This document shows, piece after piece, positions 26,333 to 35,708 of a DNA stretch of 64,000 nt (position 1 is the stretch's first letter; every line of letters starts with the position of its first letter). Made by a program: the position numbers and the translations under genes. The stretch covers positions 1 through 64,000 of the forward strand of contig JBEKZS010000014.1 of assembly GCA_049509635.1 (NCBI GenBank), written 5' to 3'. The stretch comes from Roseiarcus sp049509635. Lineage in GTDB: Bacteria > Pseudomonadota > Alphaproteobacteria > Rhizobiales > Beijerinckiaceae. A model generated the notes under the pieces. It was not told the origin of the DNA. It searched no databases and saw only the letters and a list, made by a program, of their open reading frames with translations.

Positions 26333-28198
26333 ATGGCGTTGCCAATCACAAGGCGCGCGGCGCTTCAAGCCGCCGGCGTGGCCTTCCTGTCGCCCTGGGC
26401 GCCGCCGGCGCGCGCCGCCGCCGAGCAAGGCGAGATCGAAACCCACGGCCTGTCCGCCTTCGGCGATCTGGCGATGCCGGTCGATTTCAAGCACTTCGAC
26501 TACGTCAATCCCGACGCGCCGAAGGCCGGCCTGCTGTCGCTGCAGATCACCAACACCGGCGGCAACCAGAATTTCGATACGTTCGACACGCTGAACATGT
26601 TCTCCAGGAAGGGCGACGGCGCGGCGGGCATGACCGCGACCTTCGACAATCTGATGACGTCGAGCGGCGACGAGCCCGACTCGGTCTACGGCCTGGTCGC
26701 GCGGGCGGTGCGCTATGGCCCGGACCGGCTGACCTATCGCTTCCTGCTGCGCCCCGAGGCGCGTTTCAACGACGGTTCCAGACTGACCGCCGCCGACGTC
26801 GCCTTCTCCCTGCGCACGCTGAAGGACAAGGGCCATCCGACCTTCTCGCAATTGCTCGGCGACTTCGACGGCGCCGAGGCGGAGGCCGACGACGTCGTCG
26901 TCGTGCGCTTCGTCAAGGAGCGCAGTCGCGACGCGCATCTGATCGTCGCCGGCATGCCGATCTTTTCGCAGATTTGGTGGAAGACGCGCGATTTCGACGC
27001 GCCGACCATGGAGGCGCCGCTCGGCTCGGGGCCGTACAAGGTCGGCCGCTTCGAGCAGGGCCGCTTCATCGAGTTCGAGCGAGTCAAGGACTACTGGGCC
27101 AAGGATCTTCCGGTCAACGTCGGAGTCAGCAATTTCGACCGGTTGCGCTTCGAATATTACCGCGAGCGGCAGGTCGCCTTCGAGGCGTTCAAGGCCGGCG
27201 CGACCAATTTCCACGAGGAATACACCTCGCGGGTCTGGGCGGTCGGCTATGATTTCCCCGCCTTCCGCGACGGTCGGGTCAAGAAGGAGGCGATCCACAA
27301 CGGCGCGCCGACGGGATCGCAGGGCTGGTATTTCAACACGCGGCGCGACCAGTTCAAGGACCCGAAGGTGCGCGAGGCGCTCGGTTTCTGCTTCGATTTC
27401 GAATGGACCAACAAGAACATCATGTACGGGGCCTACAAGCGCGTGGTGTCCTACTTCCAGAACACCGCGATGGAGGCGCAGGGCAAGCCCGGCCCCGACG
27501 AACTGGCGCTGCTCGAGCCGTTCCGCGACCGGCTCGCGCCGGCCGTATTCGAGGACGCCTATATTCCGCCCGGCGGGGATGGTTCGGGCAGCGACCGCGC
27601 GGCGCTGCGTCACGCCGACGAATTGCTGCGCGCGGCCGGATGCAGGCGCGACGGCGAGACGCTGAAGCTGCCGGGCGGCGCGCCGTTTTCGATCGAGTTC
27701 CTCGATTCCTCGGAGGCGCTGCAGCCGCACACGACGCCGCTGCAGCAGAACCTCCGCAAGCTCGGCATCGACGCGAAATCACGCATCGTCGACGCCGCGC
27801 AATACAAGAGCCGAACCGAGAATTTCGAGTTCGACGTCATCACCGCCGCGTTCGGCGGCGCCCCGACGCCGGGCGCGGAGCTTCGCATCTTCTTCAGTTC
27901 GAAGGCCGCCGACCTGCCGGGGTCGCGCAACATGTGCGGCGTGAAGGATCCCGTCGTCGACGCGCTGGTCGAGAGGATCGCCCAGGCCAAGTCGCGCGCC
28001 GAACTCAACGTCGCCGCGCGCTGTCTCGACCGGGTGCTGCGGGCGGGGCATTATTGGATCCCGATGTGGTACCGGGACCAGGCGCTGATCGCCTATTGGG
28101 ACGCGTTCTCGCGGCCGGAACGCCAGCCGAAACTGGGGACGGGCGCGCCCGACACCTGGTGGTGGGACGAAGCAAAGGCCAAGAAAGTTGGCCTCTAG
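26333..28198 (+). CDS. yejA: oligopeptide ABC transporter substrate-binding protein YejA
   Basis: Periplasmic family 5 solute-binding protein of 621 residues. A Tat-like or Sec signal (MALPITRRAALQAAGVAFLS, then PPARAAA) opens the chain; the twin Arg in TRRAAL is suggestive of Tat export. The mature part has HGLSAFGDLAMPVDFKHFDY, NTGGNQNFDTFDTLNMF and YWAKDLPVNVG, which are typical of YejA. It is the first gene of yejABEF, the importer for peptides such as microcin C in enterics. ATG 26333 was chosen because the upstream part of the frame antisense to nudC is not conserved. Confidence 0.93.
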   Translation: MALPITRRAALQAAGVAFLSPWAPPARAAAEQGEIETHGLSAFGDLAMPVDFKHFDYVNPDAPKAGLLSLQITNTGGNQNFDTFDTLNMFSRKGDGAAGMTATFDNLMTSSGDEPDSVYGLVARAVRYGPDRLTYRFLLRPEARFNDGSRLTAADVAFSLRTLKDKGHPTFSQLLGDFDGAEAEADDVVVVRFVKERSRDAHLIVAGMPIFSQIWWKTRDFDAPTMEAPLGSGPYKVGRFEQGRFIEFERVKDYWAKDLPVNVGVSNFDRLRFEYYRERQVAFEAFKAGATNFHEEYTSRVWAVGYDFPAFRDGRVKKEAIHNGAPTGSQGWYFNTRRDQFKDPKVREALGFCFDFEWTNKNIMYGAYKRVVSYFQNTAMEAQGKPGPDELALLEPFRDRLAPAVFEDAYIPPGGDGSGSDRAALRHADELLRAAGCRRDGETLKLPGGAPFSIEFLDSSEALQPHTTPLQQNLRKLGIDAKSRIVDAAQYKSRTENFEFDVITAAFGGAPTPGAELRIFFSSKAADLPGSRNMCGVKDPVVDALVERIAQAKSRAELNVAARCLDRVLRAGHYWIPMWYRDQALIAYWDAFSRPERQPKLGTGAPDTWWWDEAKAKKVGL

Positions 28199-28267
28199 CC
28201 GCGCAGGATCGGCTATGAAGCGATTCGGGCCGCCCGTCCCGCGTCCCCGCGCGAAGCCGCTGTCCCC

Positions 28268-29368
28268 ATGCTCGCCTATATAGCCCGCCGAATCCTCCTG
28301 ATGATCCCGACCATATTCGGGATCATGCTGGTGTCGTTCGCGATCGTGCAATTCGTGCCGGGCGGCCCGGTCGAGCGCGCGATCGCCCAGCTGCAGGGCC
28401 TCGACGAGGGTTCGACCTCGCGGATCGGCGGCGGCGGCGGCCAGATCGGCGCCGGCGCCATCGCCCATGCCGGCGACATATCCGCGCGCTATCGCGGCGC
28501 CCAGGGGCTCGATCCGAAATTCATCAAGGAGCTCGAGAAGCAATATGGCTTCGACAAGCCGGCGCCCGAGCGGTTCGCGATCCTGGTCAGGGACTACGCG
28601 ACGTTCAACCTCGGCCGCAGCTACTTTCGCGACGAGCCGGTTCTGCGCCTCATCGAGGAGAAGCTTCCCGTCTCGATCTCGCTCGGCCTGTGGATGACCT
28701 TCATCTCCTACGCGATCTCGATCCCGCTCGGCATCAGGAAGGCGGTCACGGACGGATCGCGCTTCGACGTCTGGACTTCGGGGGTCGTGATCTTCGGCTA
28801 TGCGATCCCGAGCTTCCTGTTCGCGATCCTGCTGGTCGTGCTGTTCTGCGGCGGCTCGTTCTGGCAGATTTTTCCGCTGCGCGGGCTGACCTCCGACAAT
28901 TTCGCCGATCTCTCCTGGCCGCGCAAGGTTCTCGACTATCTCTGGCACATCACGCTCCCCGTGTCGGCGCTGGTGCTCGGCTCGTTCGCGACCTCGACGC
29001 TGCTGACCAAGAATTCCTTTCTCGACGAGATCAAGAAGGCCTATGTCCAGACCGCGCGGATGAAGGGCCTTTCGGAGCGGCGCGTACTCTACGGCCACGT
29101 GTTCCGCAACGCCATGCTGATCGTCATCGCCGGATTCCCCGGCGCCTTCATCGGCGCCTTCTTCACCGGCTCGCTGCTGATCGAGCAGGTCTTCTCGCTC
29201 GACGGCCTCGGCTATCTGTCCTTCGATTCGCTGATGAACCGCGACTATCCCGTCGTGCTCGGCAATCTCTACATTTTCGCCCTGCTCGGGCTGGTCGTGA
29301 ATCTCGTTTCGGACCTCACCTACACCTGGATCGATCCGCGGATCGATTTCGAGACGCGGGAGGTCTGA
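28268..29368 (+). CDS. yejB: oligopeptide ABC transporter permease YejB
   Basis: Inner-membrane permease of 366 residues in the DppB/OppB class. It opens MLAYIARRILLMIPTIFGIM, has the long periplasmic insertion special to YejB (about residues 45-110, including a Gly-rich run and AAPEFIKELEKQYGFD-like sequence), and later TARMKGLSERRVLYGHVFRN as the ATPase-docking EAA loop. Its C-terminus LTYTWIDPRIDFETREV is characteristic. It follows yejA by 69 bp and precedes yejE by 3 bp. Confidence 0.94.
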   Translation: MLAYIARRILLMIPTIFGIMLVSFAIVQFVPGGPVERAIAQLQGLDEGSTSRIGGGGGQIGAGAIAHAGDISARYRGAQGLDPKFIKELEKQYGFDKPAPERFAILVRDYATFNLGRSYFRDEPVLRLIEEKLPVSISLGLWMTFISYAISIPLGIRKAVTDGSRFDVWTSGVVIFGYAIPSFLFAILLVVLFCGGSFWQIFPLRGLTSDNFADLSWPRKVLDYLWHITLPVSALVLGSFATSTLLTKNSFLDEIKKAYVQTARMKGLSERRVLYGHVFRNAMLIVIAGFPGAFIGAFFTGSLLIEQVFSLDGLGYLSFDSLMNRDYPVVLGNLYIFALLGLVVNLVSDLTYTWIDPRIDFETREV

Positions 29369-29371
29369 GCC

Positions 29372-30532
29372 GTGGACATGGCCTCCAAAGTCCCGACGCC
29401 GAGGCGCCTCATGAAGCTGGGACCGATGAACCGGCGCCGGCTCGACAATTTCCGCCGCAACCGGCGCGGGCTGTGGTCGTTCTGGATATTCATGGTCCTG
29501 TTCGTCGTCTCGCTGTTCGCCGAACTGGTCGCCAACGACCGGCCGCTGATCGCCTATTACAAGGGCGAGCTGCTGTTCCCGGTGCTGATCAACTATCCCG
29601 AAGAGAAGTTCGGCGGCTTTCTCGCCGAGACCGACTATCGCGACCCCGTCATCGCCGACGAGATCGACGCGCACGGCTGGGCGATCTGGCCGCCGATCCG
29701 CTTCGCCAACAACACCCACAAGCTCGAATTGCCGACGCCGCTGCCCTCGCCGCCGACCTGGATGCTGACCCAGGCCCAGTGCCAGGCGGCGCTCGCGACC
29801 CAGGCCGCGCGCGACCCGGCCTCGGCGCGCAAGGGGCCGGGCTCGTGCCGCGATCTCGAGTGGAACTGGCTCGGCACCGACGATCAGGCCCGCGACGTCG
29901 TCGCCCGGCTGATCTATGGCTTCCGCCTGTCGATCGTGTTCGGACTGACGCTCGCCGGGATCTCGTCGGTCGTCGGCATCGCCGCCGGCGCGGTGCAGGG
30001 CTATTTCGGCGGCTGGCTCGATCTGGTCATGCAGCGGCTGATCGAGATCTGGACGTCGCTGCCGCACCTCTACATCCTGATCATCCTGTCGGCGATCCTG
30101 GCGCCGAGCTTTCTGGTCCTGCTGGTGATCCTGCTGCTGTTCTCGTGGGTCAATCTCGTCCATCTCGTGCGCGCCGAGTTCCTGCGCGCGCGCAACTTCG
30201 AATATGTCAACGCCGCGCGCGCGCTCGGCCTGTCGAACGCCAAGATCATCGTCAAGCACGTGCTGCCCAACGCGATGGTCGCGACGCTGACCTTCCTGCC
30301 GTTCGTCGTCAACGCGTCGATCAGCACGCTGACCTCGCTCGATTTCCTCGGCCTCGGGCTGCCGCCGGGTTCGCCCTCGCTCGGCGAATTGCTGCTGCAG
30401 GGCAAGTCGAACCTTTCGGCGCCCTGGCTCGGCCTGTCCGCCTTTGCGATCGTCGCCCTGATGCTGTCGCTGCTGATCTTCATCGGCGAGGCGGTGCGCG
30501 ACGCCTTCGATCCCAGAAAGACGTTCACGTGA
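29372..30532 (+). CDS. yejE: oligopeptide ABC transporter permease YejE
   Basis: Second permease of the importer, 386 residues, DppC/OppC class. Conserved parts include LGPMNRRRLDNFRRNRRGLWS before the first membrane segment, LGTDDQARDVVARLIYGFRLSI, and the EAA loop NAARALGLSNAKIIVKHVLP. The GTG at 29372 lies about nine bases after GGGAGG; an ATG at 29378 or 29411 could be used instead. The stop overlaps the yejF start. Confidence 0.94.
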   Translation: MDMASKVPTPRRLMKLGPMNRRRLDNFRRNRRGLWSFWIFMVLFVVSLFAELVANDRPLIAYYKGELLFPVLINYPEEKFGGFLAETDYRDPVIADEIDAHGWAIWPPIRFANNTHKLELPTPLPSPPTWMLTQAQCQAALATQAARDPASARKGPGSCRDLEWNWLGTDDQARDVVARLIYGFRLSIVFGLTLAGISSVVGIAAGAVQGYFGGWLDLVMQRLIEIWTSLPHLYILIILSAILAPSFLVLLVILLLFSWVNLVHLVRAEFLRARNFEYVNAARALGLSNAKIIVKHVLPNAMVATLTFLPFVVNASISTLTSLDFLGLGLPPGSPSLGELLLQGKSNLSAPWLGLSAFAIVALMLSLLIFIGEAVRDAFDPRKTFT

Positions 30533-32172
30533 GCGGCGAGCGCGACCGCGGCGCCCCGCCGCTGCTGGAGGTGCGCGATCTCTCGGTCGCGTTCGCGCAG
30601 GACGGGCGCGCGCAGACCGTCGTCGACCGGGTCTCGTTCACGCTCGAACAAGGCGAGACGCTCGCGCTCGTCGGCGAATCCGGCTCGGGCAAGTCGGTGA
30701 CCGCGCTGTCGCTGGTGCGGCTGCTGCCCTATCCCGCCGCGAGCCACCCTTCCGGGGAGATCTTCTTCAGGGGCGAGGACGTGCTGAAGATGAGCGACGC
30801 CGCCTTGCGCGGAATGCGCGGCGCCGGCGTCACGATGGTGTTCCAGGAGCCGATGACTTCCCTCAATCCGCTGCATACGATCGAGAAGCAGGTCGGCGAG
30901 ATCATGGCCCTGCACGGCCGCGCCGATTCGACTCGCGCGCAGGTCGTCGCGCTGCTGACCGAGGTCGGCATCGCCGATCCCGCTTCGCGGCTCGGCGCCT
31001 ATCCGCATCAGCTGTCGGGCGGCCAGCGCCAGCGGGTGATGATCGCGATGGCGCTCGCCAACCGCCCCGATCTGTTCATCGCCGACGAGCCGACGACGGC
31101 GCTCGACGTCACGGTCCAGGCGCAGATCCTGAAACTGCTCGCCGAACTGCAGGCCAAGCGCGGCATGGCGATGCTGTTCATCACCCACGATCTCGGCATC
31201 GTGCGCAAGGTCGCACGCAACGTCGCGGTCATGCAGCACGGGCGGATCGTCGAGGCCGGGCCGGTCGCGGAGGTCTTCGCCGATCCGCGCCATCCCTATA
31301 CGCGCGCCCTGCTCGCCGCCGAACCGAAGGGACAGCCCCCGCGGGTCGACGCCAGCGCGTCGCCGGTTCTCACGGCGGACGACATCAAGGTCTGGTTCCC
31401 GATCAAGCGCGGGTTCCTGCGCAAGACGGTCGGCTTCGTGAAGGCGGTCGACGGCGTCTCGCTCGCGGTCCGCGAGGGCCAGACCGTCGGCGTGGTCGGC
31501 GAATCCGGCTCCGGCAAGACGACGCTCGGCCTCGCGATCCTGCGCCTCATCCGCTCCGAGGGTCCGATCGTCTATTGCGGCCGACGCATCGATGGACTGC
31601 GCTCCAAGGAGATGCGGCCGCTGCGCCGCCAGATGCAGATCGTCTTCCAGGACCCGTTCGGCTCGCTGTCGCCGCGCCTTTCGATCGCCGAGATCGTCGA
31701 GGAGGGGCTGATCGCGCAGAAGACAAGGATGAACGCGGCCGAGCGCCGGCAGGCGGTCGCGCGCGCGCTGGCCGACACCGGGCTCGATCCGGCTGCGATG
31801 GATCGCTATCCCCACGAATTCTCCGGCGGCCAGCGACAGCGGATCGCGATCGCGCGGGCGATGGCGCTGGACCCCAAATTCGTCGTGCTCGACGAGCCGA
31901 CCTCGGCGCTCGACATGTCGGTGCAGGCGCAGATCGTCGATCTCCTGCGCGCCTTGCAGAACCGGCGTTCGCTCGCCTATCTGTTCATCTCGCACGACCT
32001 CAAGGTCGTGCGCGCGCTCGCCTCCGAGATCGTGGTCATGCGCGCGGGCAAGGTGGTCGAGAGCGGCCCCGCGGCGGAGGTCTTCGCGGCGCCGCGAAGC
32101 GCGTATACTAAGGCGCTGTTCGCCGCGGCTTTCGACATCGAGGCCGAGGCGCGCGAGGCCGTCGATCCGTGA
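30529..32172 (+). CDS. yejF: oligopeptide ABC transporter ATP-binding protein YejF, double-domain
   Basis: Single 547-residue chain carrying both ATPase domains of the importer. The first half has Walker A GESGSGKSVT, signature LSGGQRQRVMIAMAL and Walker B LFIADEPTTALD; the second has GESGSGKTTL, FSGGQRQRIAIARAM and FVVLDEPTSALD. The oligopeptide-type C-terminal motif HPYTRALLAAEP follows the first domain. It starts at GTG 30529, overlapping the yejE stop (GTGA). The transporter set yejABEF is complete. Confidence 0.95.
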   Translation: MSGERDRGAPPLLEVRDLSVAFAQDGRAQTVVDRVSFTLEQGETLALVGESGSGKSVTALSLVRLLPYPAASHPSGEIFFRGEDVLKMSDAALRGMRGAGVTMVFQEPMTSLNPLHTIEKQVGEIMALHGRADSTRAQVVALLTEVGIADPASRLGAYPHQLSGGQRQRVMIAMALANRPDLFIADEPTTALDVTVQAQILKLLAELQAKRGMAMLFITHDLGIVRKVARNVAVMQHGRIVEAGPVAEVFADPRHPYTRALLAAEPKGQPPRVDASASPVLTADDIKVWFPIKRGFLRKTVGFVKAVDGVSLAVREGQTVGVVGESGSGKTTLGLAILRLIRSEGPIVYCGRRIDGLRSKEMRPLRRQMQIVFQDPFGSLSPRLSIAEIVEEGLIAQKTRMNAAERRQAVARALADTGLDPAAMDRYPHEFSGGQRQRIAIARAMALDPKFVVLDEPTSALDMSVQAQIVDLLRALQNRRSLAYLFISHDLKVVRALASEIVVMRAGKVVESGPAAEVFAAPRSAYTKALFAAAFDIEAEAREAVDP

Positions 32173-32183
32173 ACGGGGCGCCG

Positions 32184-33416
32184 ATGAGCATGACGCGGGG
32201 CAGGGCGATTCTTATCGTGCTCGATTCGGTCGGCTGCGGCGGCGCCGAGGACGCCGAGGCCTATGGCGATTCCGGCGCCGATACGCTCGGCCACATCGCC
32301 CTGGCCTGTGCGGAAGGGCGCGGCGATCGCGGCGGCCTCCGCGCGGGCCCGCTCCATCTGCCCAACCTCGACGCGCTCGGCCTCGGCCGCGCGATGCAGG
32401 CCTCGACCGGGCGCGCCCCGCCGGGCATGGGTTCGGGCGAGCCGACCGGCCAGTGGGGCTATGGCGTGGAGACTTCCTTCGGCAAGGACACGCCCTCTGG
32501 CCATTGGGAGATCGCGGGTACGCCGGCGCGGTTCCGTTGGGGCTATTTCTCGCAGACCATTCCCGCCTTTCCCGACGACTTCACCCGGGCGCTGATCGCC
32601 GAGGCCGGCCTGCCCGGCATTCTGGGCGACAGGCACGCCTCGGGCATGACGATCATCGAGGAATTCGGCGAGGCGCATCTGCGCACGCTGGCGCCGATCT
32701 GCTACACGTCGGCCGATTCGGTGTTCCAGATCGCCGCCCACGAGGAGGCGTTCGGACTCGACCGGCTCTACGCCGTGTGCGAGATCGCGCGCCGGCTGTG
32801 CGATCCGCTCGCGATCGGCCGCGTCATCGCGCGCCCGTTCATCGGCGCGCGCGCCGGCCTCTTCGCGCGCACCGCCCATCGCCGCGATTTCGCGATGCCG
32901 CCGCCGGCCGGCAACCTGCTCGAGCGCGCCGCGCGCGCCGGGCGCGACATCGTCGCCATCGGCAAGATCGGCGACATATTCGCCCATCGCGACACCGGCC
33001 GCATCCTCAAGGGCGCGAGCAACGCCGACCACATCGACCTCACGCTGACCGCGCTCGACGAAACCTCCGACGGCGGGCTCATATTCGTCAATCTCGTCGA
33101 TTTCGACACCGAGTTCGGCCATCGTCGCGACATTGCCGGCTACGCCGCCTGCCTCGAAGCCTTCGACGCCCGGCTGCCGGAACTCGCCGCGGCGATGCGC
33201 GAGGAGGATTTCTGCGTCATCACCGCCGACCACGGCAATGATCCGACCTGGCCCGGCTACGACCATACGCGCGAGCACGTGCCGATTCTCGGGTTCGGCG
33301 CGACGATCGCACCACGCCCGATCGGCCGGCGCGCGACGCTCGCCGACATCGCCGAGACGATCGCCGCGCGGCTCGGCCTCGCTGCCGGCGCGGTCGGCGC
33401 GAGCTGGTGGCCTTGA
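32184..33416 (+). CDS. deoB: phosphopentomutase
   Basis: Interconverts ribose/deoxyribose 1- and 5-phosphates in nucleoside salvage. The 410-residue product has the alkaline-phosphatase-superfamily metal sites expected of DeoB: ILIVLDSVGCGGAEDA near the N-terminus, the phosphorylatable Thr region GADTLGHI, and DFDTEFGHRRD and ITADHGNDPTW towards the C-terminus, plus KIGDIFAHR. ATG 32184 sits five bases after GGGG; ATG 32190 or GTG 32169 are possible. Its last ten bases overlap the HIT gene. Confidence 0.95.
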   Translation: MSMTRGRAILIVLDSVGCGGAEDAEAYGDSGADTLGHIALACAEGRGDRGGLRAGPLHLPNLDALGLGRAMQASTGRAPPGMGSGEPTGQWGYGVETSFGKDTPSGHWEIAGTPARFRWGYFSQTIPAFPDDFTRALIAEAGLPGILGDRHASGMTIIEEFGEAHLRTLAPICYTSADSVFQIAAHEEAFGLDRLYAVCEIARRLCDPLAIGRVIARPFIGARAGLFARTAHRRDFAMPPPAGNLLERAARAGRDIVAIGKIGDIFAHRDTGRILKGASNADHIDLTLTALDETSDGGLIFVNLVDFDTEFGHRRDIAGYAACLEAFDARLPELAAAMREEDFCVITADHGNDPTWPGYDHTREHVPILGFGATIAPRPIGRRATLADIAETIAARLGLAAGAVGASWWP

Positions 33417-33832
33417 GTTTCGCGCTCGACGAGCGGCTCGCCGCCGATACGATTCCGATCGGCGAGCTCGCGCTGTCGCGGCTGCTGCTGATGAACGACG
33501 CGCGCTTCCTGTGGCTCGTCCTCGCGCCCCGTCGCGAGAATCTCACCGAACTGATCGATCTGAGCGCCGCCGATCGCGCCGCGCTGATGGACGAGATCGT
33601 CGCGGTCTCCGGCGCCCTGCTCGAACGACCGGGCGTAGCGAAGATCAATGTCGGCGCGCTCGGCAATATCGTGCGCCAGCTTCACGTTCACGTCGTGGCG
33701 CGCCGGATCGGCGACGCCGCCTGGCCCGGACCGGTCTGGGGCCACGGCGCGCCGATCCGCTACGCGGCGCAGGATTCGCGGGCGATCGTCGGTGCGCTCG
33801 CGTCACAGTTGCTTCGCGCTGCGACGAGGTGA
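33407..33832 (+). CDS. HIT (histidine triad) family protein with a Gln-for-His change
   Basis: A 141-residue nucleotide-binding protein of the HIT superfamily; members hydrolyse or transfer nucleotide groups, but the substrate is unknown. The triad region reads RQLHVHVVARR: the middle His (H93, the usual nucleophile) and the last His (H95) are present, while the first position is Gln91. A WPGPVWG motif follows at about 106-112, typical of this alphaproteobacterial branch. It starts at GTG 33407 inside the end of deoB and is probably coupled to it. Confidence 0.8.
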   Translation: MALSFALDERLAADTIPIGELALSRLLLMNDARFLWLVLAPRRENLTELIDLSAADRAALMDEIVAVSGALLERPGVAKINVGALGNIVRQLHVHVVARRIGDAAWPGPVWGHGAPIRYAAQDSRAIVGALASQLLRAATR

Positions 33833-33835
33833 CTC

Positions 33836-33864
33836 TTGCGCGCCCCAACCGGCGCGACTAGTGT
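33836..33864 (+). promoter_or_regulatory. probable promoter of sppA-ihfB
   Basis: TTGCGC (33836-33841), a 17-base spacer and TAGTGT (33859-33864) lie 67 bases before sppA. A TAGTGT -10 box recurs before lysK and the MFS gene in this window. Confidence 0.4.
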
Positions 33865-33930
33865 GGCCGCCCGATGCGCCGAAACGAGCTCCTGAGTCGA
33901 GCGCGCTTCTGATCACAGAACGAGCTCCCG

Positions 33931-34902
33931 ATGTCCCTGTCCGCCCCGGCCGCCGATTACTTCGTCGATCGCCGGCGATTGCGCCGCCAATTGACCTTCT
34001 GGCGCATCGCAGCCTTCGTGGTGGCGGCGATCGCGATCGTCGGCGCGTTCTACCGTTATGCCGGCGTCGGCGGACACAACGAGCCGCATGTCGCCCGGCT
34101 GGCGATTCGCGGCCTCATCACCGGCGACGATGCGACGCTGAAGCTCATTCGCGACATCGCCGACTCCAAGGCGACCGCTGTCGTGCTGTCGATCGAAAGT
34201 CCCGGGGGGACGACGACCGGCGCGGAGATGCTCTACGACGAGTTGCGGCGCCTCGACGCGAAAAAACCGGTGGTCGCGGTCGTCGGCACGATGGCGGCCT
34301 CGGGCGCCTATATCGCCGCGCTCGGCGCCGAGCGGATTTTCTCGGAAGGCAATTCCCTGGTCGGCTCGATCGGCGTGCTCGTCGAGTTCCCCAACGTCTC
34401 GGGCCTGCTGGACAAGATCGGCGTGAAGTTCGAAGCGATCAAATCCTCGCCGCTGAAGGCCGCGCCCAATGGGATGGAGCCGACCAGCGACGCCGCCCGC
34501 GCCGCAATGGCTTCGCTGGTCGATGATTCCTTCGATTGGTTCAAGGGACTCGTCAAGGATCGCCGAAAGCTCAACGATGACGAACTCGCCAAGGTCGACG
34601 ACGGGCGCGTGTTCACCGGCCGGCAGGGAATTCCGCTGAAGCTCGTCGATGCGATCGGCGGCGAGCGCGAGGCGATCGCCTGGCTCGAGAGCGAGAAGGG
34701 CGTCGCCAAGGATCTGCCGGTGCGCGATTGGAGCCCGCCGCCCCGCGGCGTCGCTTTCGGTCTGCTCGGCTCGGCGGCCTCGATCGCCGACGGGTTCGGA
34801 TTGCCCGGCCTCGCTGCGCTGCTCAAGCAAAGCGAATCGGCCGGCCAGGCGCAGCTTCTTGACGGACTCGTTTCGGTTTGGCAGCTTCCCGCTGGGAATT
34901 GA
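33931..34902 (+). CDS. sppA: signal peptide peptidase SppA, short (36K) form
   Basis: Membrane-anchored S49 serine peptidase that degrades leftover signal peptides. The 323-residue chain has one N-terminal membrane segment (IAAFVVAAIAIVGAFYRYA, about 26-44) and the ClpP-like core. The catalytic dyad can be read as S124 in MAASGAYIAA and K176 in SSPLKAAPN, 52 residues apart as in the Bacillus enzyme. It lies upstream of ihfB, the usual alphaproteobacterial order. Confidence 0.92.
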   Translation: MSLSAPAADYFVDRRRLRRQLTFWRIAAFVVAAIAIVGAFYRYAGVGGHNEPHVARLAIRGLITGDDATLKLIRDIADSKATAVVLSIESPGGTTTGAEMLYDELRRLDAKKPVVAVVGTMAASGAYIAALGAERIFSEGNSLVGSIGVLVEFPNVSGLLDKIGVKFEAIKSSPLKAAPNGMEPTSDAARAAMASLVDDSFDWFKGLVKDRRKLNDDELAKVDDGRVFTGRQGIPLKLVDAIGGEREAIAWLESEKGVAKDLPVRDWSPPPRGVAFGLLGSAASIADGFGLPGLAALLKQSESAGQAQLLDGLVSVWQLPAGN

Positions 34903-34942
34903 GCGCCTGCGGCGGCGAGGGTCGCGGGGAAGGGGCAATCCA

Positions 34943-35233
34943 TTGATCAAGTCTGAACTCGTGCAGAGGATGGCGGCGCGCAATCCGCATCTCTATCAGC
35001 GCGACGTCGAAAATATCGTCGATGCGATTCTCGACGAGATCACCGCCGGCTTGGCCAGGGGCGAACGGGTCGAGCTGCGCGGCTTCGGGGCCTTCTCGAC
35101 CAAGCAGCGTTCGGCGCGCACCGGGCGCAACCCGCGCACCGGCGATCAGGTCCCGGTCATCGAAAAGGTGGTGCCGTTCTTCAAGACCGGCAAGGAGATG
35201 CGCGAGCGCTTGAACAAGACTCCCCAGGGCTGA
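34943..35233 (+). CDS. ihfB: integration host factor subunit beta
   Basis: DNA-bending protein that pairs with IHF-alpha; 96 residues. IKSELVQRMAARNPHLYQRD opens the protein and RNPRTGDQVPVIEKVVPFFK contains the beta-arm with the intercalating Pro. The reading frame has no ATG; TTG at 34943 is the start, seven bases after the strong ribosome site AAGGGG (34930-34935). A TTG start would keep its output modest. Confidence 0.94.
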   Translation: MIKSELVQRMAARNPHLYQRDVENIVDAILDEITAGLARGERVELRGFGAFSTKQRSARTGRNPRTGDQVPVIEKVVPFFKTGKEMRERLNKTPQG

Positions 35234-35323
35234 CGCGGACGTCCCGGTTCCTATTTCGCCCGTGCGAATATCCGGCGCGCCGATCGTCAGCCGGCGCAAG
35301 GCGGCGGCGACGAGACCATCTCC

Positions 35324-35692
35324 ATGAAGAGACTCCTCAAACTCATCGTGCTGGCGCCGGTTGCGATCCTGCTGCTGATCTTTGCTTTCGCCAACCGCCA
35401 TATCGTCACGGTGTCCTTCGATCCATTCGCCGAGGGCGACATTCCGGCGTTCGCGCTCACGGCGCCGCTGTTCCTGGTCCTGATCCTCGCCATCATGTTC
35501 GGGGTCGTCGCCGGCGGCGTGGCGACCTGGCTGACGCAGGGCAGATACCGCAGGGCCGCGCGCGACAGCCGCGCCGAGGCCGAGCAGCTGCGTCTCGAGA
35601 CCGCCAGGCTGCGCGCCGAGGCGCAGGCCGCGCGCGCGGCGACGACCGACGATCGCAATGCGCCGGGCTTGAGCCTGCAGCATCACGCCTGA
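35324..35692 (+). CDS. lapA: LapA-domain (DUF1049) inner-membrane protein
   Basis: A 122-residue membrane protein with two transmembrane segments (LLKLIVLAPVAILLLIFAFA, about 4-23, and FLVLILAIMFGVVAGGVATW, about 50-69) followed by a charged coiled-coil-like tail rich in Arg, Glu and Ala. This is the LapA/DUF1049 layout, linked in enterics to lipopolysaccharide assembly control. It follows ihfB by 90 bp and precedes the cyclodeaminase-like gene by 16 bp, a normal neighbourhood in this group. Confidence 0.8.
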   Translation: MKRLLKLIVLAPVAILLLIFAFANRHIVTVSFDPFAEGDIPAFALTAPLFLVLILAIMFGVVAGGVATWLTQGRYRRAARDSRAEAEQLRLETARLRAEAQAARAATTDDRNAPGLSLQHHA

Positions 35693-35708
35693 CCGGCGAA
35701 GGCGTCCC

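Noticed and set aside
27779..30259. Minus-strand open frame of 826 codons opposite yejA, yejB and yejE
   Set aside because: It crosses three well-supported genes and is very rich in Asp, Arg and Gln, typical of a mirror frame.
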